Source: Bisbaumannia pacifica
GTDB taxonomy: Bacteria > Pseudomonadota > Gammaproteobacteria > Pseudomonadales > Halomonadaceae
Direction of reading: 5' to 3'
DNA: 64,000 nt
Assembly: GCF_007989625.1 (NCBI RefSeq)
Contig: NZ_BJUK01000010.1
Span: forward strand, 1 to 64,000
Part shown: piece after piece, positions 53,810-63,257 of the stretch
Layout of the letters: each line of letters starts with the position of its first letter
How positions within the stretch are numbered: the first letter of the stretch is position 1
Made by a program: the position numbers and the translations under genes
The notes under the pieces: model-generated
The model's input: the letters and a program-made list of their open reading frames with translations, nothing else
Database searches by the model: none
Told to the model about the DNA's origin: nothing

Positions 53810-55222
53810 ATGTCCGATGCCGCCGCTCACGCCGGGGCCTTCTCCGCCTTGCCCCTAGCGCCGGAACTGCTCGCCAACCTGGCCTCCCTGGGCTATCACG
53901 CCATGACGCCGATCCAGGCCGCCAGCCTGCCGGCGACCCTGGCCGGCCGCGACCTGATCGCCCAGGCCAAGACCGGCTCCGGCAAGACCGCGGCCTTCGG
54001 CCTGGGCCTGTTGTCGCGGCTCGAGCGGGACAGCTTCCGGGTCCAGGCCCTGGTGCTCTGTCCTACCCGGGAGCTGGCCGATCAGGTGGCCGGCGAGCTG
54101 CGCCGACTGGCGCGGACCCTGGCCAATGTGAAGGTGCTGACCCTGTGCGGTGGCGCACCCTTCGGTCCCCAACTGGCCTCCCTGGCCCATGGGGCGCATA
54201 TCGTGGTGGGTACCCCGGGGCGGGTGGAGGAGCATCTGCGCAAGGGCAGCCTCGACCTGGGCGGTCTCGCCAGCCTGGTGCTGGACGAGGCGGATCGCAT
54301 GCTGGACATGGGCTTCCAGGCCACCCTGGAGGCCATCGTCGCCGCCACCCCGGCCAGCCGCCAGACGCTGCTGTTCAGCGCCACCGGCCTGCAGGGGGCG
54401 GGAGCCGAGGCGCTGCGCCCCATCGCCGCGGCGTTGCTGCGCGATCCGTTCGAGGTGGCGTTGACCGAGACCCATGACGAGACCAGCATTCGTCAGCACT
54501 TCCATCGGGTCGCCGACGAGGCGGCCCGCCTGCCGGCCCTGTGCCGCCTGCTGCGCCATCATCGTCCCGAGTCCAGCGTGGTGTTTTGCAACACCAAGCG
54601 CGAGACCCAGGAGCTGGCCGAGGCCCTGAACCGCGAGGGCTTCAGTGCCCTGGCCCTGCACGGTGACCTGGAGCAGCGCGACCGCGACCGCCTGCTGGTG
54701 CTGTTCGCCAACAAGAGCGTGTCGATCCTGGTGGCCACCGATGTGGCGGCGCGGGGCCTGGATATCGAGGCCCTGGACGCGGTCTTCAATTACCAGCTCG
54801 CCCGGGACCTGGCGGTGCATGTGCACCGGGTGGGGCGCACTGGCCGGGCCGGCGGCTCCGGGGTGGCCTGCACCCTGGTGGCCGAAGCGGAGGCCTACCG
54901 CCTGGAGCGCCTCGCCGACTTCCTCGGCGAGATCCTCGATACCGAGCCGCTGCCCAGCCCCCGCGACACCGCCCCCCTGGTGCCGCCCATGGCCACCCTG
55001 CAGCTCGGCAGCGGCAAGAAGCAGAAGCTGCGCCCCGGCGATATCCTCGGCGCCCTGACCGGCGAGGGCGGTATCGCCGGCGACCAGGTGGGCAAGATCA
55101 AGGTAATGGCGAACAGCGCCTATGTGGCGGTGCGCCGCGAGGTGGCCAAGCCGGCCCTGGCCAAGCTCGAGGGGGACAAACTCAAGGGGCGCAGCGTTCG
55201 CGTGCGCCGCGTCAGCCGCTGA
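53810..55222 (+). CDS. dbpA: ATP-dependent RNA helicase DbpA
   Basis: DbpA is a DEAD-box helicase that acts in 50S assembly by recognising hairpin 92 of 23S rRNA. The 470-residue protein has Q motif MTPIQAASLPATLAGRD, AKTGSGKTAAF, PTRELADQ, VLDEADRMLDMGF, SATG (in place of the usual SAT), HRVGRTGRAGG and the DbpA-type RNA-binding domain KKQKLRPGDILGALTGEGG ... KIKVMANSAYVAV. ATG 53810 fits homologs; an upstream ATG at 53765 is unneeded. Confidence 0.95.
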   Translation: MSDAAAHAGAFSALPLAPELLANLASLGYHAMTPIQAASLPATLAGRDLIAQAKTGSGKTAAFGLGLLSRLERDSFRVQALVLCPTRELADQVAGELRRLARTLANVKVLTLCGGAPFGPQLASLAHGAHIVVGTPGRVEEHLRKGSLDLGGLASLVLDEADRMLDMGFQATLEAIVAATPASRQTLLFSATGLQGAGAEALRPIAAALLRDPFEVALTETHDETSIRQHFHRVADEAARLPALCRLLRHHRPESSVVFCNTKRETQELAEALNREGFSALALHGDLEQRDRDRLLVLFANKSVSILVATDVAARGLDIEALDAVFNYQLARDLAVHVHRVGRTGRAGGSGVACTLVAEAEAYRLERLADFLGEILDTEPLPSPRDTAPLVPPMATLQLGSGKKQKLRPGDILGALTGEGGIAGDQVGKIKVMANSAYVAVRREVAKPALAKLEGDKLKGRSVRVRRVSR

Positions 55223-55240
55223 ACCGATCGAACAGGTGCC

Positions 55241-56101
55241 ATGAAAGTCCCCAAACGCTTACAACCCCTGCTGGACGATGGCCTGATCGAGTCGGTCGAG
55301 AGTCAGCTGATGAGTGGCAAGGAAGCCCAGGTCTATGTGGTGCGCGCCGGCGGCGAGCTGCGCTGCGCCAAGGTCTTCAAGGAGGCCAAACAGCGTAGCT
55401 TCAAGCAGGCGGTGCAGTACCAGGAGGGCCGCAAGGATCGCAACAGCCGGCGTAGCCGGGCCATGGCCAAGAAGACCCGCTATGGCCAGAAAGAGCAGGA
55501 GCAGGCCTGGCTGAATGCCGAGGTGGATGCCCTCTATCGACTGGCCGAGGCCGGCGTGCGGGTGCCCCGGCCCTATGGCTTCGTCGATGGGGTGCTGCTG
55601 ATGGAGCGCATCGCCGACGCCGAGGGGGTGGTGGCGCCGCGCCTGGATGACGTCGTGCTCGAGCCCGACCAGGCCCGCGACTACCATGCCCAAGTGATGC
55701 GCGAGGTGGTGCGCATGCTGTGCGCCGGCCTGGTGCATGGCGACCTCTCCGAATTCAATGTGCTGCTCGATGCGCACGGCCCGGTGATTATCGACCTGCC
55801 CCAGGCGGTGGATGCGGCGGGCAACAACAGCGCCGCCATGCTGCTGCGCCGCGACGTGGACACCATGCGCGCCTACTTCGGGCGCTTCGCCCCGGAGCTC
55901 TTGGCGAGCGACTATGGTCGCGAGATCTGGGCCCTCTATGAGGCCGGCGAGCTGCATCCCGACTCGCCCTTGAGCGGCACCTTCGAGGAAGCGTCCCAGG
56001 GCGTCGATGTCGACGAATTGCTGGCGGTGATCGAGGATGCCCGCGAAGAAGAGGCCGAGCGCCTGGCCGCCCTGGTCGAGCGCGACGCCGGCGACGCCTG
56101 A
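55241..56101 (+). CDS. RIO1-family serine protein kinase
   Basis: The 286-residue protein has the RIO kinase set: a P-loop-like GKEAQVYVV, the AKVFKEAKQRSFKQAVQYQEGRKDRNSRRSRAMAKKTRYG-type lysine/arginine flexible region (residues about 43-82), catalytic LVHGDLSEFNVLL (about residue 165) and the metal loop IIDLPQAVD. Bacterial RIO proteins are poorly studied; in yeast they act in small-subunit maturation. It lies 18 nt after dbpA, so a ribosome-assembly role is a fair inference. Confidence 0.92.
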   Translation: MKVPKRLQPLLDDGLIESVESQLMSGKEAQVYVVRAGGELRCAKVFKEAKQRSFKQAVQYQEGRKDRNSRRSRAMAKKTRYGQKEQEQAWLNAEVDALYRLAEAGVRVPRPYGFVDGVLLMERIADAEGVVAPRLDDVVLEPDQARDYHAQVMREVVRMLCAGLVHGDLSEFNVLLDAHGPVIIDLPQAVDAAGNNSAAMLLRRDVDTMRAYFGRFAPELLASDYGREIWALYEAGELHPDSPLSGTFEEASQGVDVDELLAVIEDAREEEAERLAALVERDAGDA

Positions 56102-56161
56102 GGTCCCACGGATTCAGGCGCGCCCTTTTCTATTTTCCTGGCACTTACCCGGAGCCCCACC

Positions 56162-56362
56162 ATGCCCATCGTGACCATTCAGCAGTTTCCCCGCAGCGTC
56201 GAGCAGAAGCGCGAGCTGGCGCGGCGCATCACCCAGGCCTTCGCCGAGGTCTATGGCGCCGAGGAGGCGTCGGTGCAGGTGTTCTTCAGCGAGGTGGAGG
56301 GAGAGAACTGGGCCAAGGGGGGCGTGATGGGCTGCGACAGGCCCGCCGACCCCAAGGCCTAG
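56162..56362 (+). CDS. 4-oxalocrotonate tautomerase-like small enzyme
   Basis: The 66-residue protein begins MPIVTIQQFPRS, so Pro1 would be exposed after Met removal, the catalytic base of tautomerase-superfamily enzymes. It has the VEQKRELARRITQAF helix and the QVFFSEVEGENWAKGG strand-loop with a conserved Trp/Gly end. It belongs to the short 4-OT subfamily; substrate unknown. It may be read with dbpA-RIO (60-nt gap). Confidence 0.85.
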   Translation: MPIVTIQQFPRSVEQKRELARRITQAFAEVYGAEEASVQVFFSEVEGENWAKGGVMGCDRPADPKA

Positions 56363-56400
56363 GGGGAGGCCGCCGCCCGGGCCGGGCGGCGGAACGCGCC

Positions 56401-57129
56401 TCAGGCCTCGTCGGGCAGTTCGGCGTTATGGAAGACGTTCTGGACGTCGTCCAGGTCGTTGAGCAGGTCGAGGAATTTCTCGAACATCGCCACGTCGTCA
56501 CCCTCCACCGGGGTGGTGGTCTGGGGCACGAACTGGATCTCGTCGACCTCGAAGTCGAGCTCGCCGAAGGCGCCCAGCAGCGCCTGCTTGGCCTTGGCGT
56601 ATTCGGTATGCGGAGCGAAGACGGTGATCTGGCCGTTTTCGTTCTCGATGTCGGTGACATCGACATCGCCCTCCATCAGCGCCTCCAGGGCCGCCTCCTC
56701 GTCATCGCCGGCATAGGCCAGGATGGCGCAGTGGTCGAACATATGGCTGACGCTGCCGGGGGTGCCGATCTTCGACTTGGTCTTGGTGAAGCAGGCGCGC
56801 ACGTCGCCGAAGGTGCGGTTGGGGTTATCGGTGAGGCAGTCGACGATGACCATCACGTTGCCGGGGCCGAAGCCTTCGTAGCGGGCCGGGGAGTAGTCTT
56901 CGCCGCCCACACCGCTGGCCTTGTCGAGGGCCTTGTCGATCACATGGCTGGGCACCTGGTCCTTCTTGGCCCGCTCGATCAGGCCGCGCAGCGCCAGGTT
57001 GCCATTGGGGTCGGTGCCGCCGGACTTGGCGACGACGTAGATCTCGCGCCCGTACTTGCTGTAGACCTTGGTCTTGGCGGCGGCCGTCTTGGCCATGGAT
57101 TCCTTGCGGTTCTGGAAGGCTCTGCCCAT
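56401..57129 (-). CDS. YebC/PmpR-family transcriptional regulator (YeeN-like)
   Basis: From the ATG at 57129 (242 aa) it starts [15 protein letters not shown] and shows the YebC fold: [78 protein letters not shown], and acidic C-terminal domains. YebC proteins act as DNA-binding regulators or, as recently found for several, ease ribosome stalling at proline stretches. The N-terminus is the YeeN variant. An upstream ATG (57177) is not conserved. Confidence 0.93.
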   Translation of the reverse strand: MGRAFQNRKESMAKTAAAKTKVYSKYGREIYVVAKSGGTDPNGNLALRGLIERAKKDQVPSHVIDKALDKASGVGGEDYSPARYEGFGPGNVMVIVDCLTDNPNRTFGDVRACFTKTKSKIGTPGSVSHMFDHCAILAYAGDDEEAALEALMEGDVDVTDIENENGQITVFAPHTEYAKAKQALLGAFGELDFEVDEIQFVPQTTTPVEGDDVAMFEKFLDLLNDLDDVQNVFHNAELPDEA

Positions 57130-57289
57130 TGCTGTTCTCACCGGATCAAAAACGATGGCAGGAATCTTACTGAACAACGGAAAGCGGTAACAAGCTTAAT
57201 TCCGGTGGCGGCGGTCGCGGCGCCCGGGGAAGGCTGCCATGCTGAAGGTACCCGATCCATGCCCCGTCCTCGGGGGAGGGAGGTTCGCC

Positions 57290-57823
57290 ATGCCGCGATG
57301 GGGCCCCTGGTGCCTGGCCCTCTGTCTGCTGCTGCCAGGGTCGCCCGTCGCGGCCCGTGAGTTGGCGGTGCCGCCGGAGGCCATGGTGGAAGTCGAGGTG
57401 GTCAGCGTCGGCCTGGCGGGGCCTGGCGTGCCGGTGGTCCTATTGCGCGAACCCGGGACTCAGGCGGTGATTCCGATCTTTATCGGTAGCGCGGAAGCCG
57501 AGGCGATCCGTCGCGGGCTGTTCGGTGCTCGCCCACGACGTCCCCTGACCCACGAACTGCTCGGCGATGTGCTGGTCGGCCTCGAGGTGCGCCTGGAGCG
57601 AGTCTATGTCGATGCCATCGTCGATGGCGTCTTCCTGGGCATGCTGGAGCTGCGTGTGGGGAAGGACGATCCGACGCCCCTGCGCATCGACAGTCGCGCC
57701 AGCGACGCCATCGCCCTGGGCCTACAGACCGGTGCTAGCATTCATGTATCGCCTCAGGTACTGGAGACGGCCTTGCCGCCCTCCGCGCCGGTGGAGGAGC
57801 CCACCCCGGGCATTCGCTTGTAA
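57290..57823 (+). CDS. Exported bifunctional-nuclease-family (DUF151) protein
   Basis: The 177-residue protein has an N-terminal Sec signal peptide (MPRWGPWCLALCLLLPGSPVAA-RE) followed by a DUF151/BFN domain: VVSVGLAGPGVPVVLLREPG, PIFIGSAEAEAIRRGLFG, RPLTHELLGDVLVGL, VDAIVDGVFLGMLELRVG, IDSRASDAIALGLQTGA. The family fold was linked to nuclease activity in plants, but bacterial members are obscure and usually cytoplasmic. GGAGG lies 6 nt before ATG 57290; the ATG at 57239 would bury the signal. Confidence 0.85.
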   Translation: MPRWGPWCLALCLLLPGSPVAARELAVPPEAMVEVEVVSVGLAGPGVPVVLLREPGTQAVIPIFIGSAEAEAIRRGLFGARPRRPLTHELLGDVLVGLEVRLERVYVDAIVDGVFLGMLELRVGKDDPTPLRIDSRASDAIALGLQTGASIHVSPQVLETALPPSAPVEEPTPGIRL

Positions 57824-57894
57824 GGCGCCGGGGAAACTTAGGCGTCGACGGTGGTCTGAGGGAAGTCACTACGAAAATTTCAGGAGAAAAGACT

Positions 57895-58329
57895 ATGAAA
57901 AGGATGATTTCCCTGGCGCTGGTGCTGGCTTTTTCCTTAACGATGGTGGGTTGTGCTGCCATGGAGGCTTCCGTGGATGAGCCGCTGGTCAATACCTACT
58001 GGAAGCTGACCCGGCTCGGCGAGGCGCCGGTGGCGGTGGTCGACAATCAGCGCGAGGCGCACCTGGTGCTGCATGAGGAGGATCGGCGCGTGGCGGGTTC
58101 CACCGGCTGCAACCGCCTGATGGGCGGCTATCGCCTGGCGGGCCAGGCGCTGAGCTTCGGCCAGATGGCCACCACCCGCATGGCCTGCATGGCGGGCATG
58201 GACACCGAACAGGCCTTCCTGGCGGCACTGGATCGGGTCGCCGCCTGGGATGTCGAGGGCAAGTCGCTGACCCTGACGGATGCCCAGGGCGAGGTAGTGG
58301 CCCGCTTCGAGGCGGTACACCTCTACTGA
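57895..58329 (+). CDS. META-domain (HslJ-like) lipoprotein
   Basis: The 144-residue protein has a lipoprotein signal (LVLAFSLTMVGC, Cys about residue 20) and a META domain with the hallmark WKLTRLGEAPV ... AGSTGCNRLMGGYRLAGQALSFGQMATTRMACM. E. coli HslJ is a heat-inducible outer-membrane lipoprotein tied to novobiocin resistance. AGGAGAAAAG precedes the ATG. Confidence 0.93.
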   Translation: MKRMISLALVLAFSLTMVGCAAMEASVDEPLVNTYWKLTRLGEAPVAVVDNQREAHLVLHEEDRRVAGSTGCNRLMGGYRLAGQALSFGQMATTRMACMAGMDTEQAFLAALDRVAAWDVEGKSLTLTDAQGEVVARFEAVHLY

Positions 58330-58351
58330 GTTCCCGCCTTCGGGAAGATCC

Positions 58352-58387
58352 CCACGCCCGCCCCCGGTCAGCCGGAGGCGGGCGTGG
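58352..58387 (+). terminator. Terminator after META lipoprotein
   Basis: CCACGCCCGCC (58352-58362) pairs with GGCGGGCGTGG (58377-58387), 11 bp, with inner CCGG pairing around TCAG. It is 22 nt after the stop; only a weak T tract follows. Confidence 0.75.
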
Positions 58388-58530
58388 TCGTTCTGGCGTC
58401 AGAGCGTGCCCAGGCGGCGGACGCGCCGGGCCGCCTCGCCGGGGGCGATGTCCTCCAGCGCGAACGGCTGGCGCACCTCGATCGACACCCGCGGTAGCAT
58501 AGGGCGTCAGCCGACAATCGGGACCACGCC

Positions 58531-59085
58531 ATGGATCATCAGCAGGTGTCAGACTCTCCGCCTCCCTGGAAGACGGCGGGATACCGTATCCAACCGGCCC
58601 GGGAGGCCGATTTGCCGCGGCTCGCCGCCGTGGAGCGCGCCGCGGCGCGGCAATTTCCCGGCCGCTTGCTTCCCCCCGCCCTGCGGGCAGGCGCGGTGCC
58701 GCTGGCGGTACTGCGCGAGGCCCATCTCGAGGGGCGGCTCTGGGTGGCCCTGTCGCCGCGGGGGCTGCCGGTGGGCTTCGCCGTGGCCGATACCTGCGAC
58801 GGCGATGCCTTCCTGGTCGAGCTCGATGTCCACCCTGCCCACCAGTGCCTCGGGTTGGGGCGCGCCCTGGTGGCACGGGTAGTGCAGTGGGGCCGTGCCG
58901 CGGGGCATGCGGCCCTGACCCTGACCACCTTCGCCAGCCTGCCCTGGAACGCCCCCTTCTATGCCCGGCTGGGGTTCCAGTCCCTGGCGCCCGAGGCCTG
59001 CGGCCCGGCACTGGCGTCGCGGCTGGCCGCCGAGGCGCGCCTGGGGCTGCGCGAGCGGGTGGCCATGCGGCTAGCGCTGCGCTAG
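58531..59085 (+). CDS. GNAT-family N-acetyltransferase
   Basis: The 184-residue protein has the GNAT acetyl-CoA site, ELDVHPAHQCLGLGRALVARVVQWGR (a variant of Q/RxxGxG/A at about residues 108-118), and the C-terminal strand FYARLGFQSLAPE. Substrate not identifiable. It is convergent with the BCCT gene. Confidence 0.9.
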   Translation: MDHQQVSDSPPPWKTAGYRIQPAREADLPRLAAVERAAARQFPGRLLPPALRAGAVPLAVLREAHLEGRLWVALSPRGLPVGFAVADTCDGDAFLVELDVHPAHQCLGLGRALVARVVQWGRAAGHAALTLTTFASLPWNAPFYARLGFQSLAPEACGPALASRLAAEARLGLRERVAMRLALR

Positions 59086-59095
59086 CCGCACCGGC

Positions 59096-61168
59096 TCAGC
59101 GCCCCGCCGTGGTCGGGTCGTCGGGCATGGCGGTGTCGCCCCCCGGCAGCTCCCGCTGGGTATGCAGGAAGAACAGGTGGCGCTCGTACTGGTCGAGGAT
59201 ATCGGCGATCAGCTGCTCCCGGGAGTAGCCATAGACGTCATAGCCCTGGCCTCCCTCGCCGATATGCACCTGCAGCCGGTAGTAGCCGGTGCCGGCATGG
59301 CTATCGCGGATCGAGAAGGCCGGCATGGGACTGCGGTGCGGCCAGATCTGGTAGGTGAAGTCCTGCTCGCCGCCGAGGGCCACGTTGAGGGCCAGGTGCT
59401 CCTCCTCGCCGCTACCCTCGACGACCTCCACCGGGAAGCCCTTCTCGGTGAGCTCATCGCGGATCGCTTGCATGGCGGGGCGACCCACCTCGACGAGGAA
59501 GCGACTGGCCTGGGCACGGTTGGGGAAGCTCATCGCCCGCATCAGGCGCTGGCGCCAATGGCGTCGGCTGCCCTCGTCGCTGGGCAGCCGCCCGGAGAGG
59601 TGACCGGCCATGCTGCCACGCAGGCTGTCCTCCTTGAGGCCCTCCACCTTGAGGGCCTTGAATAGCCCCAGCATCATCAGGAAGAGCACGAAGGCGAAGG
59701 GCAGTCCCATGATCACCACGGCGCTCTGCAGGGCACCCAGGCCCCCGGCCATCAGCAGGGCCAGGGTCAGCAGGCCGATGATCGCCGCCCACAGGATGCG
59801 CATCCAGGAGGGGGCATCGTGATTGGGATCGCTGAGCACCGAGGTCAGGTTGGAGAGCACCAGGGAGCCGGAGTCGCCGGAGGTGACGAAGAAGACGATG
59901 GCCAGCACGGTGACCACGGTGGTGGTCAGGGCCACCCAGGGGTAGCTCTGCAGGAAGAGGTAGATGGCCGAGCCGGGGTTGTTCATGGCCTGTTCGCCGA
60001 AGTCGGCGACGCTGGCGCTGCCCGCCATCACCAGCTCGATGGCGCTGTTCCCCATGATCGACATCCACGCCATCATAAAGGTCAGCGGCAGGATCAGGGT
60101 GCCGGCGACGAACTGGCGGATGGTGCGGCCCCGGGAAATCCGCGCCAGGAAGAGGCCGACGAAGGGGCCCCAGGCGATCCACCAGGCCCAGAAGAACACC
60201 GTCCAGGCGTTGAGCCAGTCGCTGGGCGGGTCGAAGGCGTAGGTGTTGAAGGAGAGGGCGATAAAGTTGGAGAGGTAGTCGCCCACGTTCATGACCAGGG
60301 CGTTGAGCAGGAACAGGGTCTGGCCGCTGAAGAGGATAAACAGCATCAGCAGCAGCGCCAGCAGCATATTGAACTCGGAGAGTCGGCGGATGCCCTTGTC
60401 GACCCCGGTCACCGCCGAGATAGCCGAGAAGATCACGATCAGGATCGCCAGGATCGCCTGGATCAGGGTGCTCTCGGGGACGCCGAACATGTAGTTGAGG
60501 CCGAAGTTGAGCTGGATGATGCCGATGCCCAGGCTGGTGGCGATGCCGAACACCGTGCCCAGTACCGCGGCGATATCCACGCCATGGCCGATGGGGCCGC
60601 GGATGCGCTTGCCGAAGATGGGATAGAGCGCCGAGCGAATGGTCAGCGGCAGGCCGTGGCGGTAGCTGAAGAAGGCCAGGGACATGCCCACCAGGGTGTA
60701 GATGCCCCAGCCGGAGAGCCCCCAATGCAGGAAGGTGAGCTCCATGGCGTGGCGGGCCGCCGCCACGGTGGCGGGGTCGCCCTCCGGGGGCGCCAGGAAT
60801 TGGGTCACCGGCTCGGCGATGCAGAAGAACAGCAGGTCGATGCCGATGCCGGCGGAGAACAGCATGGCCGCCCAGGTGACGATATTGAAGTCCGGCGTCG
60901 AGTGGGCCGGCCCCAGGCGCAGCTTGCCGAAGCGCGACAGGCCGATGGCGATGACGAACACCAGGTAGGCCACCACGGCGATGAAATAGAACCAGCCGAA
61001 GCTGTCGGAGATCCAGGCCAGGACGGCGTAGATCACCGTATTGGCCGCCTCGGTGAAGGCCATCGCCCAGAGGGCGAAGGCCAGGATCCCGATGGCCGAG
61101 CCGTAGAAGACCACCGGGTTGATACGATCCTGGCGGGGCGCGAGCGGGTCGGGGGTGGTATCTGCCAT
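59096..61168 (-). CDS. betT: BCCT-family choline/betaine transporter, BetT-like
   Basis: The 690-residue protein has twelve helices with the BCCT core: the GIGIDLLFFCIAEPVTQFLAPP loop, the tryptophan segment FFWAWWIAWGPFVGLFLARISRGRTIRQFV, FVTSGDSGSLVLSNLTS. A long cytoplasmic C-terminal domain (about residues 515-690) follows, the feature that makes E. coli BetT (677 aa) osmotically regulated and proton-coupled. Likely imports choline for glycine betaine synthesis in this salt-tolerant organism. No bet genes adjoin it. Confidence 0.92.
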   Translation of the reverse strand: MADTTPDPLAPRQDRINPVVFYGSAIGILAFALWAMAFTEAANTVIYAVLAWISDSFGWFYFIAVVAYLVFVIAIGLSRFGKLRLGPAHSTPDFNIVTWAAMLFSAGIGIDLLFFCIAEPVTQFLAPPEGDPATVAAARHAMELTFLHWGLSGWGIYTLVGMSLAFFSYRHGLPLTIRSALYPIFGKRIRGPIGHGVDIAAVLGTVFGIATSLGIGIIQLNFGLNYMFGVPESTLIQAILAILIVIFSAISAVTGVDKGIRRLSEFNMLLALLLMLFILFSGQTLFLLNALVMNVGDYLSNFIALSFNTYAFDPPSDWLNAWTVFFWAWWIAWGPFVGLFLARISRGRTIRQFVAGTLILPLTFMMAWMSIMGNSAIELVMAGSASVADFGEQAMNNPGSAIYLFLQSYPWVALTTTVVTVLAIVFFVTSGDSGSLVLSNLTSVLSDPNHDAPSWMRILWAAIIGLLTLALLMAGGLGALQSAVVIMGLPFAFVLFLMMLGLFKALKVEGLKEDSLRGSMAGHLSGRLPSDEGSRRHWRQRLMRAMSFPNRAQASRFLVEVGRPAMQAIRDELTEKGFPVEVVEGSGEEEHLALNVALGGEQDFTYQIWPHRSPMPAFSIRDSHAGTGYYRLQVHIGEGGQGYDVYGYSREQLIADILDQYERHLFFLHTQRELPGGDTAMPDDPTTAGR

Positions 61169-61335
61169 GATGACCTCCTCGAGGCGGTCCGGGCGGGCCC
61201 GGAACCTGTTAGCGAATGCAACCTGGCCCCGGGCAAGCCCAGCGCTTGTCGAGGCGGCGACCGTGCTATCGTCAGACTGAGCATAGACGCTAGGGGCCGA
61301 ATCGCTCCTGCTTCACCGATGACGGAACGCCGATC

Positions 61336-63234
61336 ATGTTGGGTTACTTCGAACGCCTGGTGAACCCCTACCCCACGGCCGCGGCGGGCACCCCGCCCCG
61401 GGGACTCTTCGCCTTTATCCTGCACTTCTCGCGGCCGGTACTGCCGCTGTTGCTGCTCATGTCGTTGCTCACCGGCCTGGTCTCCGCCGCCGAGGTGCTC
61501 TTCTTCGGCTACATGGGCGAGCTGGTCGACTGGCTCGCCGCGGCCGAGCGCGAGGGCTTCTTCGCCGATTACGGCTGGCGCCTGGCCGGCATGGCGGCGC
61601 TGGTGGTGATCGGCCTGCCGCTGCTCACCCTGCTGCAGTCGCTGGTCACCCATCAGAGCATCTTCGGCAACTACCCGATGATCGGCCGCTGGCTGGCGCA
61701 TCGGCATATGCTCGGCCAGAGCCTGGCCTTCTATCAGGACGAGTTCGCCGGCCGGGTCTCCCAGAAGGTGATGCAGACGGCCCTGGCGATCCGCGAGACG
61801 GTGATGAAGCTGATGGACCTGCTGGTCTATGTGCTCGTCTACTTCGCCGGCGCCATGCTGTTGATGGGCAGCGCCGAGCCCTGGCTGATGCTGCCGCTGG
61901 TGCTCTGGCTGGGGGGGTATGTCGCCATCATGTGGATCTTCGTGCCGCGGCTGCGGGCGGTCTCCATGGCCCAGGCCGACGCCCGGGCGGTGATGACCGG
62001 GCGCATCGTCGACAGCTACAGCAATATCCAGACCATCAAGCTGTTCGCCGACACGCGCCGCGAGCAGGCCTATGCCCGCGATGCCATGGAGGGTTTCATG
62101 GCCACCGTCTATCGGCAGATGCGCCTGGCCACCGGCCTCACCGTCAGCCTGACCCTGCTCAACTCCCTGCTGCTGGCCGGGGTGGCGGCCATGGCCATCG
62201 GCGCCTGGTACCTGGAGGCGGTGTCGCTGGGCGTTATCGCCGTGGCCATCGCCCTGGTGATGCGTATCCGCTTCATGTCCAACTGGATCCTCTGGGAGGT
62301 GGCAAGCCTGTTCGAGAATATCGGCACCGTGCAGGACGGCATCAATACCATCGCCCGGGAGCCGGCGGTGCAGGACGCGCCCGAGGCCCAGGCGCTGGCG
62401 GTGCCCCACGGCGAGATCCGCTTCGAGTCGCTGCGCTTCGGCTATGCGCGCCCCGACGGCCACGCGAGGCTGCTTTCCGGTGGAGAGCCCCGGCGGGTCT
62501 TCGATGGCCTCGACCTGAGCATCGCCCCCGGCGAGAAGGTGGGGCTGATCGGTCGCTCCGGGGCCGGCAAGTCGACACTCGCCAACCTGCTGCTGCGCTT
62601 CTATGACCTGGAGGGCGGACGCATCCTGATCGATGGCCAGGACATCGCCGGGGTGACCCAGGAGTCGCTGCGCCGGCGGATCGGCATGGTCACCCAGGAC
62701 ACCTCCCTGCTGCATCGCTCGGTGCGCGACAATATCCGTTACGGCAGTCCCGAGGCCAGCGAGGAGCAGGTTCGGGAAGCGGTGCGCCGCGCCCATGCCG
62801 ATGCCTTTATCGATGAGCTGGTGGACCTGCAGGGGCGCCGTGGCCTGGATGCCCAGGTCGGGGAGCGGGGCGTCAAGCTCTCCGGCGGCCAGCGACAGCG
62901 TATCGCCATCGCCCGGGTGCTGCTCAAGAACGCCCCCATCCTGGTGCTGGATGAGGCCACCTCGGCGCTGGATTCCGAGGTGGAGGCGGCGATCCAGGAG
63001 CAACTGTATGCGCTGATGGAGGGCAAGACGGTGATCGCCATCGCCCATCGCCTCTCCACCATCGCCATGCTCGACCGCCTGGTGGTGATCGACGAGGGGC
63101 GTATCGTCGAGAGCGGCAGTCACCAGGAACTGCTGGCCCGGGGCGGCCTCTACGCCGCCCTGTGGCGGCGCCAGTCCGGCGGCTTTATCGGCGTGGATGT
63201 CGATGGCGAGGCCGAGCCGGCCCCGCAGCGCTAG
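61336..63234 (+). CDS. ABC transporter, fused permease and ATPase
   Basis: The 632-residue half-transporter has a six-helix type I exporter domain (about residues 25-335) and an ABC domain with Walker A LIGRSGAGKSTLANLLLRFY, signature VKLSGGQRQRIAIARVLL, Walker B ILVLDEATSALD and IAHRLSTIAMLD. The substrate is unknown. The ATG at 61336 follows GGAACGCCGATC. It must work as a homodimer or with a partner encoded elsewhere. Confidence 0.93.
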   Translation: MLGYFERLVNPYPTAAAGTPPRGLFAFILHFSRPVLPLLLLMSLLTGLVSAAEVLFFGYMGELVDWLAAAEREGFFADYGWRLAGMAALVVIGLPLLTLLQSLVTHQSIFGNYPMIGRWLAHRHMLGQSLAFYQDEFAGRVSQKVMQTALAIRETVMKLMDLLVYVLVYFAGAMLLMGSAEPWLMLPLVLWLGGYVAIMWIFVPRLRAVSMAQADARAVMTGRIVDSYSNIQTIKLFADTRREQAYARDAMEGFMATVYRQMRLATGLTVSLTLLNSLLLAGVAAMAIGAWYLEAVSLGVIAVAIALVMRIRFMSNWILWEVASLFENIGTVQDGINTIAREPAVQDAPEAQALAVPHGEIRFESLRFGYARPDGHARLLSGGEPRRVFDGLDLSIAPGEKVGLIGRSGAGKSTLANLLLRFYDLEGGRILIDGQDIAGVTQESLRRRIGMVTQDTSLLHRSVRDNIRYGSPEASEEQVREAVRRAHADAFIDELVDLQGRRGLDAQVGERGVKLSGGQRQRIAIARVLLKNAPILVLDEATSALDSEVEAAIQEQLYALMEGKTVIAIAHRLSTIAMLDRLVVIDEGRIVESGSHQELLARGGLYAALWRRQSGGFIGVDVDGEAEPAPQR

Positions 63235-63257
63235 GCGCACGATTCGGCCGTCGGCGA

